Assembly: GCA_023374045.1 (NCBI GenBank)
Contig: CM041783.1
Span: 90,307,298 to 90,371,297, forward strand
Source: Limonium bicolor
Taxonomy: Eukaryota > Streptophyta > Magnoliopsida > Caryophyllales > Plumbaginaceae
Reading direction: 5' to 3'
Length of the DNA: 64,000 bases
The translations under genes were made by a program, and so were the position numbers. Of the stretch, positions 8,225-21,292 are shown piece after piece. Under the pieces are notes generated by a model. That model was not told where the DNA came from and did not search any database. It saw nothing but the letters and a program-made list of their open reading frames with translations. Within the stretch, counting starts at the first letter, position 1; each line of letters begins with the position of its first letter.

Positions 8225-8380
8225 CACGTGTCAGCCTCTCGTGCGTCCCAACACTTAGCAGATTTTTACCTCCTTGTTTTTCTCCAGCAAACAACTGATT
8301 TTGACCTAACTTGTGACGGCTATATCTTCTTCATCTTTCAATATTTTTCCAAGCCGTCTTCTTTATTCTCTTCTCCTTTG
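8225..8380 (+). promoter_or_regulatory. Candidate LTR promoter, unit 2
   Basis: G-box CACGTG at 8225-8230, with TATA-like and pyrimidine patch in the same spacing as unit 1. The only nearby change is an insertion (CACACACC) just after the patch. Confidence 0.45.
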
Positions 8381-9894
8381 ATTCATCTTCACACACCGTA
8401 ACTCATACAAACTCTAACTCCATCTACATCAACGGGAAAATCGTTCTCAAGTTGGCACCTTTCTCAGTCGCAACCCAGATTGCCAATTCCCTTCGAATTC
8501 AGGTAAATTCGTCCAGCCATAAATCCCTCGTTTCTCAACCAAATTTTGATTTCTTTAGCTCGTTGTGTAGATCTCTAACCCTCTACAATTCTTATGTTTA
8601 TGCCCAAGCCTGAATCATAACCGTTTGGAAGTTATAGTCGCTCAAAGTTCCGGATTTTTCAGCACATAAAATCATACCGGAAACAGAGAGGTAAACTAGT
8701 AACTTTCGGGTCAATTTTCTTTCTGTATGATGCGAGTTAGGATTAGTTCTAGTTATCAATGTGTAGATCTAAGTTTCATCTTTCTAATGAGCCCAAAAAC
8801 AAAGCCTAACTCGATCTGTGCTATAACTTATAGATCCTCGAAGGTTGCTTCACGAACTGGTCGGAAGTCCGAATTTTTCCAGAAACCCGATCTCGAAATC
8901 ACTTCGATTCGAGCAATTCCGGTGAGCTTTCTTCAATTCCTCCGATTATGCTAACCGGTTTTACAATTCCGACCTAACCCATGTTTCAATTGTGTCAATT
9001 ACGTACTATATTAAGAGAATTTGATGGATTTGGGTTCGAATCGTACTCGGAAATTAGTAAGAACCCTAACTCTCGTATCAACCTCGAATCTTGATGAATA
9101 CTGCATTAAAATTGGGGAAATCGGTACCATTAGAACCGGAATTCGATTTCGAATCCATAGAAACAAGAATCGTTGAATTTCGTTCTGTAGATCGAGAGCT
9201 ATAGGTGAATTAGTACTCGGTTTCGATTTGAATCCTCTGAAGAACTCGCGCAACACGGGCCGTCCGATCTCAGTTAATAAAGATGGACGGCCACGATTAA
9301 AACATACGAATTTAAATGTATAAGTTTTTATATTGTTTCCAGGAATAAACCCTAACTTGTTTAATTAATTTAAGTGCCTTCCCGAATGTATTTTGACTTG
9401 AAATTTTAACCATAGATTCCTTATTTTATGTAGTTTATTTTGATGTAAATTATTATGGATTTGGAGTTTTTAAACATAGGTTATGATTTTTACAAGTTAC
9501 GGCTTTTTGGAATTATTTGGCTAAATTAAAAAGATATTTTTATGAAACAAAAATTTTATAATATGTCTAAAATGTTATAGTTACTGTATATTAAGTTTGG
9601 GAATTTTTGGGCAACGGGAAAAGGTTTTAAAAATTGTGTTTGTGAGTTTTTCATAAGAATAACTTATAATATATAGTTTTTAATGTAATCAAAAATTAAA
9701 GTATAGTTGATTAATGAACTTTATAGGTTGGGGAAATATAATAAGACTAATTAACATTTAATACAGTATGTTTATAATATTTTGGGTATTAACTTTAAGT
9801 GAAGTAAAAATTGTTACATATATTTATATATATATATATTTATGAGAGAAATAAATAGAAACTTATATTAAATCAAGGAATTTAACTAAACTAC

Positions 9895-10066
9895 ATTTTT
9901 ATTTATTATATTAATATGGAAGCTAATATGTTTAACTAAAACTAAGGGAAAATACTCTATTTTATAAACCGTAAATCAGTTGTGGATATGTCTAAAAGAT
10001 ATTAACTATAATTAAATACAATATAATTTCTTAAAGAATGTTCTGGATAAATCTTGATATATGTGG
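9895..10066 (+). repeat. Optional LTR segment (present, unit 2)
   Basis: Same segment as 1784-1952, with small differences at its left edge (CATTTTTATTTATTATATTAATATGG). Confidence 0.8.
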
Positions 10067-12470
10067 ATATATATATATATATATATGTATATAAATACAA
10101 TAAAAATAGATAAAGGAAATAACATTCCTTGTGGGAAATATAATAGGGAGGATATATATATATATATATATATATACAATAAATAAATAAAAAAATAAAT
10201 ACCTTATAGAAAATATAATATGAAGGAATTAATGAGTTAAACTAAACCTCTACATGATACTAATAAAGAATATTATATGAGATGGTATTATTTATGGTTA
10301 TAGGTTGAGTTTTTAGTTATCTTTGAGTTTCTAAGATTTATATAAACCGTATTTAAATACACGTATATATTTAGTCAATGACCACAATGTAAATCTATAA
10401 TTTGGTTAAGAAATTAATAAGTTGAAATTTAGGAATATTTGGAATTAGTTTACATAAAGTGTTACACAAATAGATCTTATTATATAATTAATAATAAAAT
10501 GAATGAAATACTTTTACATTTAAATGTTCTTATTATAAACAATAATAAAATAAATGAGTTACTTTTACATCTAAATGTGAAGAGGATAAATAAGTCTAGA
10601 TTTTATTATTTCTTAATATTTAGTATTGAGTAATAACTTAATATTTTAAGATAAAATCATTAAAAGGGATTATGATATAAAACTACATTAAACTATGGTT
10701 AGGAATTTAATCTAAATAATAATCCTTAAGTTTCTTACAACTAGTTAAGCCATATAAATACATTTAACACCAATATTCAGGATGTGAGTAAATAGTTAAG
10801 TAATGTATTTAGTAGTTAGAATTTATAAGAAGGTTTGTAAATAGGAATTTGATACGTAAATCTTTAAACCTTTAATTAGATGAAACCAGGTTACATAAGA
10901 GACTATATTGATTTACCTTTTTGACACTGGAAAAATTAAAGTGTCATTTGAATATAAGGTATGGAGATTGTTCAGAATATATTATCTTATTAAGTAATTG
11001 ATAATTTCACTTACGAACTAGAATTTAATTCTTTGATAAATTCTACTTTATGCTAAGATATAATGTCCATCCTAAATACAATAAAGGAAATTAATTTATT
11101 AAGTTGTTCCTTTGAAACCTTTTGTCTTGTAAGTAATATAAAATGTATTTAAGACATAAGTTTATTAAAATTTAGTACAAAAGGATTATACATACTCTAT
11201 GGAGAGAATGTGTGTAAAAATTAAATACTTGGGGAATTAAAATGTAAGTAAGGATACATAAAAAGGGTTATCTTAAAACACCTTATTATATAGGTAATAA
11301 TTAAGCGAATAATATACTTTGTGGATACTAAGTAAAAGAGTTGGAAGGGTTTGAGTTAATTAAAATATAGTTGTCTTAGGATGAAGAGTAGTTGAACATC
11401 TTAAGACAAGGTAATTAAATGGTTATAATATTAAGTCATTCTAAAGTAAAGATAAAGTAATTAAGTCTAGTGGTTGTCTCTAAACTAAGATCGATGAAGT
11501 TGTAATGAAATGCATCTACGACACTATAATTCCAATATACAGGTTGTAGATCTTAATTAAGTTAAGGGGAAAATTTAATCATGATGGATTATCCAGTAAA
11601 TACTGATAAAATACCTAATCATTACCTTATGGAATAATAGTATAGTATTCTAGGATAAATCCATCATAGGTTACAATACGATGACTGTCCTAAAGTAAGA
11701 ATAAAGGTATTGAGCTTAAGAGTTATTATTGAGATTCTAAGATTAATTGGGTAACGTAAAATACACTTAAGATATAGAGGTCTTAATGTGGGAATTGCGG
11801 TTAAGTATTAGTAAAGTGGATAAGAGTGGAAAAATTAGCAAGTGTTAGAAGAATACATTCCTTCATCTTACAACCTTGAGTTTACAACATTCTAAGACAA
11901 GTCTAAGGTTATTCATAGCATTTAAGTGAGGGCTTAAAAGACAATTGAGACTTTGAAATAAGAGTAAGGAGTTTATTTGAGTGTAGCATAGGCTACAAGT
12001 GTTTGATGATAGACTACTTTTAATATTCTTCAGAGTGATGTTGATTGTTTGCGCAAGTTGATTAGAACTGCTACAACGTTACCCAGGTACGATTTCTCGT
12101 ACTCAGCTTGTTGTGTTTTGGACTTTCTGAAATGTTTTGTACGATTTCTCGTACTACGTTATTTTGCTGATTGTCTTGTGGAACGTTTTGGAAAACGCTA
12201 ACTGACTTTAAGAGGACCTTCTAAAAAGGAAATGGTTGTGTGACTGACTCAGCTTGTGTGACTAACTGAGCCTTGGATGTGGAACTCACTTGGGTATTGG
12301 TTTCTTCTACTTGGTGTCCCGTTAGACATTGACTGCTTAGGGTTTACGCTTCTGCACTCTGTAGGACTGAGTGTTTTGGTATTGCTCTGGGTAGTTAGTG
12401 ATCTAGTGGGAATTTGGAAAAGGTCAATCTTGGAAATCTTTCTTTCGACGTGCGCGCGTCTTCAATGGTA

Positions 12471-12723
12471 ACAGCAGGGGGCTGTATATCCCTCGCCCAT
12501 AGGGGCATTGATGTTTGACAGCAGGGGGCTGTATATCCCTCGTCCACTAGGACATTGAAATTATGACAGCAGGGGGCTGTATATCCCTCGCCCATAGGGG
12601 CATTGATATTAAACAGTAAAGGGCTGTATATCCCTTGTCCTGAGTGGACGTAGTTAACAGTAAGGGGCTGTATATCCCCTGTCCTTAATGGACGTTCTTG
12701 GCGGTGGGGGCCATCTCTCCCAG
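12471..12723 (+). repeat. Hairpin minisatellite, unit 2
   Basis: Same repeat series, length and stems as 4383-4635; no differences noticed. Confidence 0.88.
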
Positions 12724-13358
12724 TTGGTTTCATTCCATTCTTGAGTTGCTGGTTTTGGATCTACTTTATCATTCCTAGTCCTTTGTGGCTATCTGGGTTT
12801 TTCTACTCCTAATGGGAATTGGTTCTAACATCAACAATGGATGCTTACTAACTATGTGGTGTGACTACTTAAGTGGATGACTTGTTTTGGAAGTTCTTTA
12901 TCTCTATCTTTGACTTGTTTTCCTTTCTCTTTAAACTTGATTGTTTTGAAGTTCTTTATCTCTATTTTACTTTTAAGAGTTTGTTTTCATGTTACTGTTT
13001 ATTTTAAAGAGTGATGTTTTATAAGTTTGTTTTTGGAGAATTGTACCAGTTCCATTCCAGGGAACTGACCCGCCCCTTTTGGGGTGGGCTGCTTGGTTTC
13101 ATCTTGCAGGTACGAATTGATTTACAGGTGGCCACGAAGAGAATGAGCGTTTGGGATGGGACTAGGTTTTATGGAGAGCGAATGCGTTTTATTATTGTTA
13201 TGTTAATGTTAGGTTTTCTCGAAGTTCAGACCGTAACTTAGTTAATTGTAATTGTTGTAATTGGTGAGGTTGGTACCGGGTGTTTGGAGCCCGATGGTCT
13301 GTAGCACCTTTAGTTTATTTTCCGCTGTTGTTTATTATTATAGGGGTGTTACAGAAAG

Positions 13359-13370
13359 TGGTATCAGAGC
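13359..13370 (+). other. Primer-binding site, unit 2
   Basis: TGGTATCAGAGC, 5 bases after the LTR end at 13353, with the overlapping hairpin intact. Confidence 0.93.
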
Positions 13371-15393
13371 GTAGTTACGCTCTGAACCCGAGAAAACAAG
13401 CCGAGTGAAATATTTAGATTATAGGTGCACTTAAAACTGGGGAACTGGGGTAGAATTGGGAAGTGAGGACTCCAGTAAGGCACGACTCCTAACCCTTTTT
13501 GGAATTGTGAACGATTCCTTTACACACTTTTCTTTTGTGAATGTCTGTTGAGTGTGATGTGTTGTTATACCGTCCCAACAATAAACTATAGAAAATATAT
13601 ATACATATATATATATAAGTTTGGAACATCCTATATTAAGTACGATAAGATTTTGGTTGAGATAAACCAAATATTAAGCCATTTTTCAAAAGCATGCTCA
13701 TGGAGAATACATTGCAAAAAAAAATGTAATCCTTTAAAAGCTAGTACACAAATTCCTAGAATTTTAAAGAATACTTTTGGTTGAAAACAGTATACAAATA
13801 GAACTTTACATAACTAAATTAGTATTGATATTATGTGAAAGTACTTCAACTCCCTTAAAGTTTGAAAATAAATCTCATGAACTACTTGGTATCAATTTAT
13901 TACCTAAAGATAATGTTTAAGATAAATCTTAAGTCTAGCAAATTATTAAGCTAACAAGAACTAGTAGCGTATTAGAAAAGATCAACATCTGAACTTGTAA
14001 AACACATTAAAACTCTATGTTAACTTTAGAAAGAAAACACATAAACCTAACACCCTACGAGAAGTGCCTGGTGCGACGAACTCCTAGGCTGAAAGTAGTG
14101 GGGGTGCACACCCACTTCTGGAAGTTTAGGGGCTAGACAAGCCTTGTCATCTAACTGTAAATAATCTTCTACACAGTGATGGATTGTGTTGAACTTGAGG
14201 GGAAGTGGTGGTAAGACGTTACCATCATGAAATCTTGAGCTAGGCATACTTCATTGCTAACCACAATGAACAAATCAAAATTTGTATCTTAAGACCCGGT
14301 ATTAAAACTCATAAATGTAAACGGTTTATTGAGTTAAATCTTTGGTGAAAATACCTATATATGGAGGAAGGGGATTAAGTTTGGGTACTCCAAGATACAA
14401 CATCTACCCCTGGTTGGATAAAAAAAAATCAAAATCAATAAAAGAAGTTACTTAAAGATTGAGTGAAGAGAAGAGTAATACTAAACTAAGTATCATTGAT
14501 CCTTAAATACTTGAGTATTGAGCATCTTAAAAAAAAAAAAATTGAGAGTTACTTAAAGATTGAAAATTCTCATGTTTACCTGGAAGTTTAACATTATACA
14601 TGTATAAAATTTTAAAAGACACACTAAGAGTGATGTTCACCAAAAGCCACCATTGTCTAAGAGAGTACTAAGATTTAATAATCAGAAGAATACTTACATA
14701 GAACAAACCTTAAGGAAAATAATTATCAAGAGTGAGTGAGTTTTCATTAGACTAGCTCATTTGACCTAAAATTTTATACTGAGTCCCCACCTTAAAAAAA
14801 ATATAAATATATATATATATAATGTATAAGTTTTAAGATAAAGGAATCAGATTTTGGACGAACTTCCTTAGATTCTCCCTTGGGTGAGATTATGTAAATA
14901 TATAAGTAAATTTTATAAAGTAAACACTGAATGAATCATCTAAAATACGATAATTAATTATAAAAACAATTGAAATTTGAAAGGTCACAGAAAATATTTA
15001 TCTTATAAAGTTTTAACATATGGTTGACTAATAAACCCTTGAAGATGATTTTGGAAGATTATTAAGGATTATTAAATGATCTGAAATATTATTATAAATT
15101 ACTCAAATACGTTACACCTGGTTTGTAGCTTGATAATATAATTGATATGATAAATGATCGCATATGGACATATAATTCGTATCAGTCATTAAATGAATGA
15201 TAATAATCATACGATAAAATTTTATAACCACCAAGGAAATACAAATACATAAAAATCAAGGGATACAGATATATGTAACGATGAGAGATAAAATCAACGG
15301 TGCAGTAAAGTTCACAACAATGCTGGTTAATAAGGTGTTGAATTCTTTGAATGTGCCATTAGTAGCGGTACGAGGGCGTACCTTAGCTCTTTT

Positions 15394-15401
15394 AAGGGGG
15401 A
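15394..15401 (+). other. Upstream PPT-like tract, unit 2
   Basis: AAGGGGGA in the repeated 20-base string, 350 bases before the second tract. Confidence 0.6.
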
Positions 15402-15743
15402 TATGCTGGCATACTCCTCCTTCGTTATCTCATCCGGATTATGCCTTGTTGCATTATTAGCAAAGGGAGAACAGTATTAGCAGAATGAGAGGTGTTTGTA
15501 TGTGCTTGGTTTTTGCATTATTGACTCAGTATGTGACTTTTGATTTTCATCATGTAATATCTTGGTATACCCTGATTCAGTTTGATTTTGAGTAATCTTG
15601 AGTGGAATGTTGTTATGGAAGTGGATGGAAATAAAGGATTGGTTTGGTATGGAACTTCATTGGAACTTTTATTGTCTCAGCACACCCGAAGCGGTGTGAG
15701 TGCTTATTAGTTGATTTTTAAACTTCGAGGCGAAGTTTCTTTT

Positions 15744-15751
15744 AAGGGGGA
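15744..15751 (+). other. Polypurine tract, unit 2
   Basis: AAGGGGGA two bases before the LTR 3 start at 15754, after the intact AAACTTCG/CGAAGTTT hairpin. Confidence 0.85.
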
Positions 15752-16321
15752 TATGCTGAAATACCCCTAAATTAATTTAAATTAATTTAAATTAATTTAG
15801 GGGATTTCTTTTATTAAACCTTTAATAATACTATTAAGTATTAAATTATTATATGGAATTATGAATATTAAATTATTATATGGAATTATGAATATTAAAT
15901 TATTATATGGAATTATGAATAGTAAATTATTATGGGGTTGTGAAATTTATTTAGGGGTTTTCTTCTATTTAACCCTAATTATTATACATTATTATATGGT
16001 ATTATGAATTTAATAATAAGATTTATAAGTCAATAAATCTTGGGAAAATTATTAAACACTCCATATATATTATAAAGATTTTGGGAAGTGTTGGAACATT
16101 GTTTTGAAACATAAAAGTCAATATAAAATTCTAGAAACCTTAAAGCTTATTAAGCCTTGCTAGAGTTGACTTTTTGAGAATGGTCAAACCAGGCCATGAA
16201 ACCTATACCAAAAAATAGGTTATGAAAAACCATGAAGATTGATAAAAAGAACGTCAAAAACGGATCATCCTAGCCAAAGTTATGCTGGTTTGAAGTTTAG
16301 AGCCAAAATTTCATAAAGTGC

Positions 16322-16477
16322 CACGTGTCAGCCTCTCGTGCGTCCCAACACTTAGCAGATTTTTACCTCCTTGTTTTTCTCCAGCAAACAACTGATTTTG
16401 ACCTAACTTGTGACGGCTATATCTTCTTCATCTTTCAATATTTTTCCAAGCCGTCTTCTTTATTCTCTTCTCCTTTG
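16322..16477 (+). promoter_or_regulatory. Candidate LTR promoter, unit 3
   Basis: G-box at 16322-16327; identical to unit 1 through the pyrimidine patch. Confidence 0.45.
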
Positions 16478-19400
16478 ATTCATCTTCACAACCGTAACTC
16501 ATACAAACTCTAACTCCATCTACATCAACGGGAAAATCGTTCTCAAGTTGGCACCTTTCTCAGTCGCAACCCAGATTGCCAATTCCCTTCGAATTCAGGT
16601 AAATTCGTCCAGCCATAAATCCCTCGTTTCTCAACCAAATTTTGATTTCTTTAGCTCGTTGTGTAGATCTCTAACCCGTCTACAATTCTTATGTTTATGC
16701 CCAAGCCTGAATCATAACCGTTTGGAAGTTATAGTCGCTCAAAGTTCCGGATTTTTCAGCACATAAAATCATACCGGAAACAGAGAGGTAAACTAGTAAC
16801 TTTCGGGTCAATTTTCTTTCTGTATGATGCGAGTTAGGATTAGTTCTAGTTATCAATGTGTAGATCTAAGTTTCATCTTTCTAATGAGCCCAAAAACAAA
16901 GCCTAACTCGATCTGTGCTATAACTTATAGATCCTCGAAGGTTGCTTCACGAACTGGTCGGAAGTCCGAATTTTTCCAGAAACCCGATCTCGAAATCACT
17001 TCGATTCGAGCAATTCCGGTGAGCTTTCTTCAATTCCTCCGATTATGCTAACCGGTTTTACAATTCCGACCTAACCCATGTTTCAATTGTGTCAATTACG
17101 TACTATATTAAGAGAATTTGATGGATTTGGGTTCGAATCGTACTCGGAAATTAGTAAGAACCCTAACTCTCGTATCAACCTCGAATCTTGATGAATACTG
17201 CATTAAAATTGGGGAAATCGGTACCATTAGAACCGGAATTCGATTTCGAATCCATAGAAACAAGAATCGTTGAATTTCGTTCTGTAGATCGAGAGCTATA
17301 GGTGAATTAGTACTCGGTTTCGATTTGAATCCTCTGAAGAACTCGCGCAACACGGGCCGTCCGATCTCAGTTAATAAAGATGGACGGCCACGATTAAAAC
17401 ATACGAATTTAAATGTATAAGTTTTTATATTGTTTCCAGGAATAAACCCTAACTTGTTTAATTAATTTAAGTGCCTTCCCGAATGTATTTTGACTTGAAA
17501 TTTTAACCATAGATTCCTTATTTTATGTAGTTTATTTTGATGTAAATTATTATGGATTTGGAGTTTTTAAACATAGGTTATGATTTTTACAAGTTACGGC
17601 TTTTCTGGAATTATTTGGCTAAATTAAAAAGATATTTTTATGAAACAAAAATTTTATAATATGTCTAAAATGTTATAGTTACTGTATATTAAGTTTGGGA
17701 ATTTTTGGGCAACGGGAAAAGGTTTTAAAAATTGTGTTTGTGAGTTTTTCATAAGAATAACTTATAATATATAGTTTTTAATGTAATCAAAAATTAAAGT
17801 ATAGTTGATTAATGAACTTTATAGGTTGGGGAAAATATAATAAGACTAATTAACATTTAATACAGTATGTTTATAAATATTTTGGGTATTAACTTTAAGT
17901 GAAGTAAAAATTGTTACATATATATATATATATATTTTTATGAGAGAAATAAATAGAAACTTATATTAAATCAAGGAATTTAACTAAACTACATATATAT
18001 ATATATATATATATATAAAATACATAAAAATAGATAAAGGAAATAACATTCCTTGTGGGAAATATAATAGGGAGGATATATATAATATATACGATAAATA
18101 AATAAATAAAAGGAATAAAATACCTTATAGAAAATATAATATGAAGGAATTAATGAGTTAAACTAAACCTCTACATGATACTAATAAAATATTATATGAG
18201 ATGGTATTAATTTATGGTTATAGGTTGAGTTTTTAGTTATCTTTGAGTTTCTAAGATTTATATAAACCGTATTTAAATACACGTATATTTAGTCAATGAC
18301 CACAATGTAAATCTATAATTTGGTTAAGAAATTAATAAGTTGAAATTTAGGAATATTTGGAATTAGTTTACATAAAGTGTTACACAAATAGATCTTATTA
18401 TATAATAATAAAAATGAATGAAATACTTTTACATTTAAATGTTCTTATTATATAAACAATAATAAAATAAATGAGTTACTTTTACATCTAAATGTGAAGA
18501 GGATAAATAAGTCTAGATTTATTATTTCTTAATATTTATAGTATTGAGTAATAACTTAATATTTTAAGATAAAATCATTAAAAGGGATTATGATATAAAA
18601 CTACATTAAACTATGGTTAGGAATTTAATCTAAATAATAATCCTTAAGTTTCTTACAACTAGTTAAGCCATATAAATACATTTAACACCAATATTCAGGA
18701 TGTGAGTAAATAGTTAAGTAATGTATTTAGTAGTTAGAATTTATAAGAAGGTTTGTAAATAGGAATTTGATACGTAAAATCTTTAAACCTTTAATTAGAT
18801 GAAACCAGGTTACATAAGAGACTATATTGATTTACCTTTTTGACACTGGAAAAATTAAAGTGTCATTTGAATATAAGGTATGGAGATTGTTCAGAATATA
18901 TTATCTTATTAAGTAATTGATAATTTCACTTACGAACTAGAATTTAATTCTTTGATAAATTCTACTTTATGCTAAGATATAATGTCCATCCTAAATACAA
19001 TAAAGGAAATTAATTTATTAAGTTGTTCCTTTGAAACCTTTTGTCTTGTAAGTAATATAAAATGTATTTAAGACATAAGTTTATTAAAATTTAGTACAAA
19101 AGGATTATACATACTCTATGGAGAGAATGTGTGTAAAAATTAAATACTTGGGGAATTAAAATGTAAGTAAGGATACATAAAAAGGGTTATCTTAAAACAC
19201 CTTATTATATAGGTAATAATTAAGCGAATAATATACTTTGTGGATACTAAGTAAAAGAGTTGGAAGGGTTTGAGTTAATTAAAATATAGTTGTCTTAGGA
19301 TGAAGAGTAGTTGAACATCTTAAGACAAGGTAATTAAATGGTTATAATATTAAGTCATTCTAAAGTAAAGATAAAGTAATTAAGTCTAGTGGTTGTCTCT

Positions 19401-20391
19401 AAACTAAGATCGATGAAGTTGTAATGAAATGCATCTACGACACTATAATTCCAATATACAGGTTGTAGATCTTAATTAAGTTAAGGGGAAAATTTAATCA
19501 TGATGGATTATCCAGTAAATACTGATAAAATACCTAATCATTACCTTATGGAATAATAGTATAGTATTCTAGGATAAATCCATCATAGGTTACAATACGA
19601 TGACTGTCCTAAAGTAAGAATAAAGGTATTGAGCTTAAGAGTTATTATTGAGATTCTAAGATTAATTGGGTAACGTAAAATACACTTAAGATATAGAGGT
19701 CTTAATGTGGGAATTGCGGTTAAGTATTAGTAAAGTGGATAAGAGTGGAAAAATTAGCAAGTGTTAGAAGAATACATTCCTTCATCTTACAACCTTGAGT
19801 TATACAACATTCTAAGACAAGTCTAAGGTTATTCATAGCATTTAAGTGAGGGCTTAAAAGACAATTGAGACTTTGAAATAAGAGTAAGGAGTTTATTTGA
19901 GTGTAGCATAGGCTACAAGTGTTTGATGATAGACTACTTTTAATATTCTTCAGAGTGATGTTGATTGTTTGCGCAAGTTGATTAGAACTGCTACAACGTT
20001 ACCCAGGTACGATTTCTCGTACTCAGCTTGTTGTGTTTTGGACTTTCTGAAATGTTTTGTACGATTTCTCGTACTACGTTATTTTTGCTGATTGTCTTGT
20101 GGAACGTTTTGGAAAACGCTAACTGACTTTAAGAGGACCTTCTAAAAAGGAAATGGTTGTGTGACTGACTCAGCTTGTGTGACTAACTGAGCCTTGGATG
20201 TGGAACTCACTTGGGTATTGGTTTCTTCTACTTGGTGTCCCGTTAGACATTGACTGCTTAGGGTTTACGCTTCTGCACTCTGTAGGACTGAGTGTTTTGG
20301 TATTGCTCTGGGTAGTTAGTGATCTAGTGGGAATTTGGAAAAGGTCAATCTTGGAAATCTTTCTTTCGACGTGCGCGCGTCTTCAATGGTA

Positions 20392-20644
20392 ACAGCAGGG
20401 GGCTGTATATCCCTCGCCCATAGGGGCATTGATGTTTGACAGCAGGGGGCTGTATATCCCTCGTCCACTAGGACATTGAAATTATGACAGCAGGGGGCTG
20501 TATATCCCTCGCCCATAGGGGCATTGATATTAAACAGTAAAGGGCTGTATATCCCTTGTCCTGAGTGGACGTAGTTAACAGTAAGGGGCTGTATATCCCC
20601 TGTCCTTAATGGACGTTCTTGGCGGTGGGGGCCATCTCTCCCAG
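20392..20644 (+). repeat. Hairpin minisatellite, unit 3
   Basis: Same series and length as in unit 1. Confidence 0.88.
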
Positions 20645-21280
20645 TTGGTTTCATTCCATTCTTGAGTTGCTGGTTTTGGATCTACTTTATCATTCCTAGT
20701 CCTTTGTGGCTATCTGGGTTTTTCTACTCCTAATGGGAATTGGTTCTAACATCAACAATGGATGCTTACTAACTATGTGGTGTGACTACTTAAGTGGATG
20801 ACTTGTTTTGGAAGTTCTTTATCTCTATCTTTGACTTGTTTTCCTTTCTCTTTAAACTTGATTGTTTTGAAGTTCTTTATCTCTATTTTACTTTTAAGAG
20901 TTTGTTTTCATGTTACTGTTTATTTTAAAGAGTGATGTTTTATAAGTTTGTTTTTGGAGAATTGTACCAGTTCCATTCCAGGGAACTGACCCGCCCCTTT
21001 TGGGGTGGGCTGCTTGGTTTCATCTTGCAGGTACGAATTGATTTACAGGTGGCCACGAAGAGAATGAGCGTTTGGGATGGGACTAGGTTTTATGGAGAGC
21101 GAATGCGTTTTATTATTGTTATGTTAATGTTAGGTTTTCTCGAAGTTCAGACCGTAACTTAGTTAATTGTAATTGTTGTAATTGGTGAGGTTGGTACCGG
21201 GTGTTTGGAGCCCGATGGTCTGTAGCACCTTTAGTTTATTTTCCGCTGTTGTTTTATTATTATAGGGGTGTTACAGAAAG

Positions 21281-21292
21281 TGGTATCAGAGC
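21281..21292 (+). other. Primer-binding site, unit 3
   Basis: TGGTATCAGAGC, 5 bases after the LTR end at 21275; hairpin intact. Confidence 0.93.

Larger units (their letters stand above)
7668..13353 (+). mobile_element. LTR 2, complete (5686 bp), long form
   Basis: Starts TGCTGAAATACCCCTA and ends TAGGGGTGTTACA. The reverse complement of the end, TGTAACACCCCTA, matches the start imperfectly, giving TG...CA termini with ACCCCTA in common. It carries two AAATTAATTT motifs at the start (later LTRs have three), then three 27-bp repeats. Differences from LTR 1 include CACACACC at 8391-8398 and loss of one G in CTAACCCTCTAC near 8583. Confidence 0.9.
13354..15753 (+). mobile_element. Internal domain 2, noncoding (2400 bp)
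   Basis: Same organisation as internal domain 1. One G is missing in the GC-richer island (ACACAGTGATGG near 14174), which breaks the minus-strand frame there. The TA tract near 13600 is longer. Confidence 0.85.
15754..21275 (+). mobile_element. LTR 3, complete (5522 bp), short form
   Basis: Same termini as LTR 2. Three AAATTAATTT motifs, three 27-bp repeats, ending TATTATGGGG. The optional segment is missing: ACTACA at about 17990 runs directly into (TA)n. It also lost a few bases near 18185 and 18410. Confidence 0.9.
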
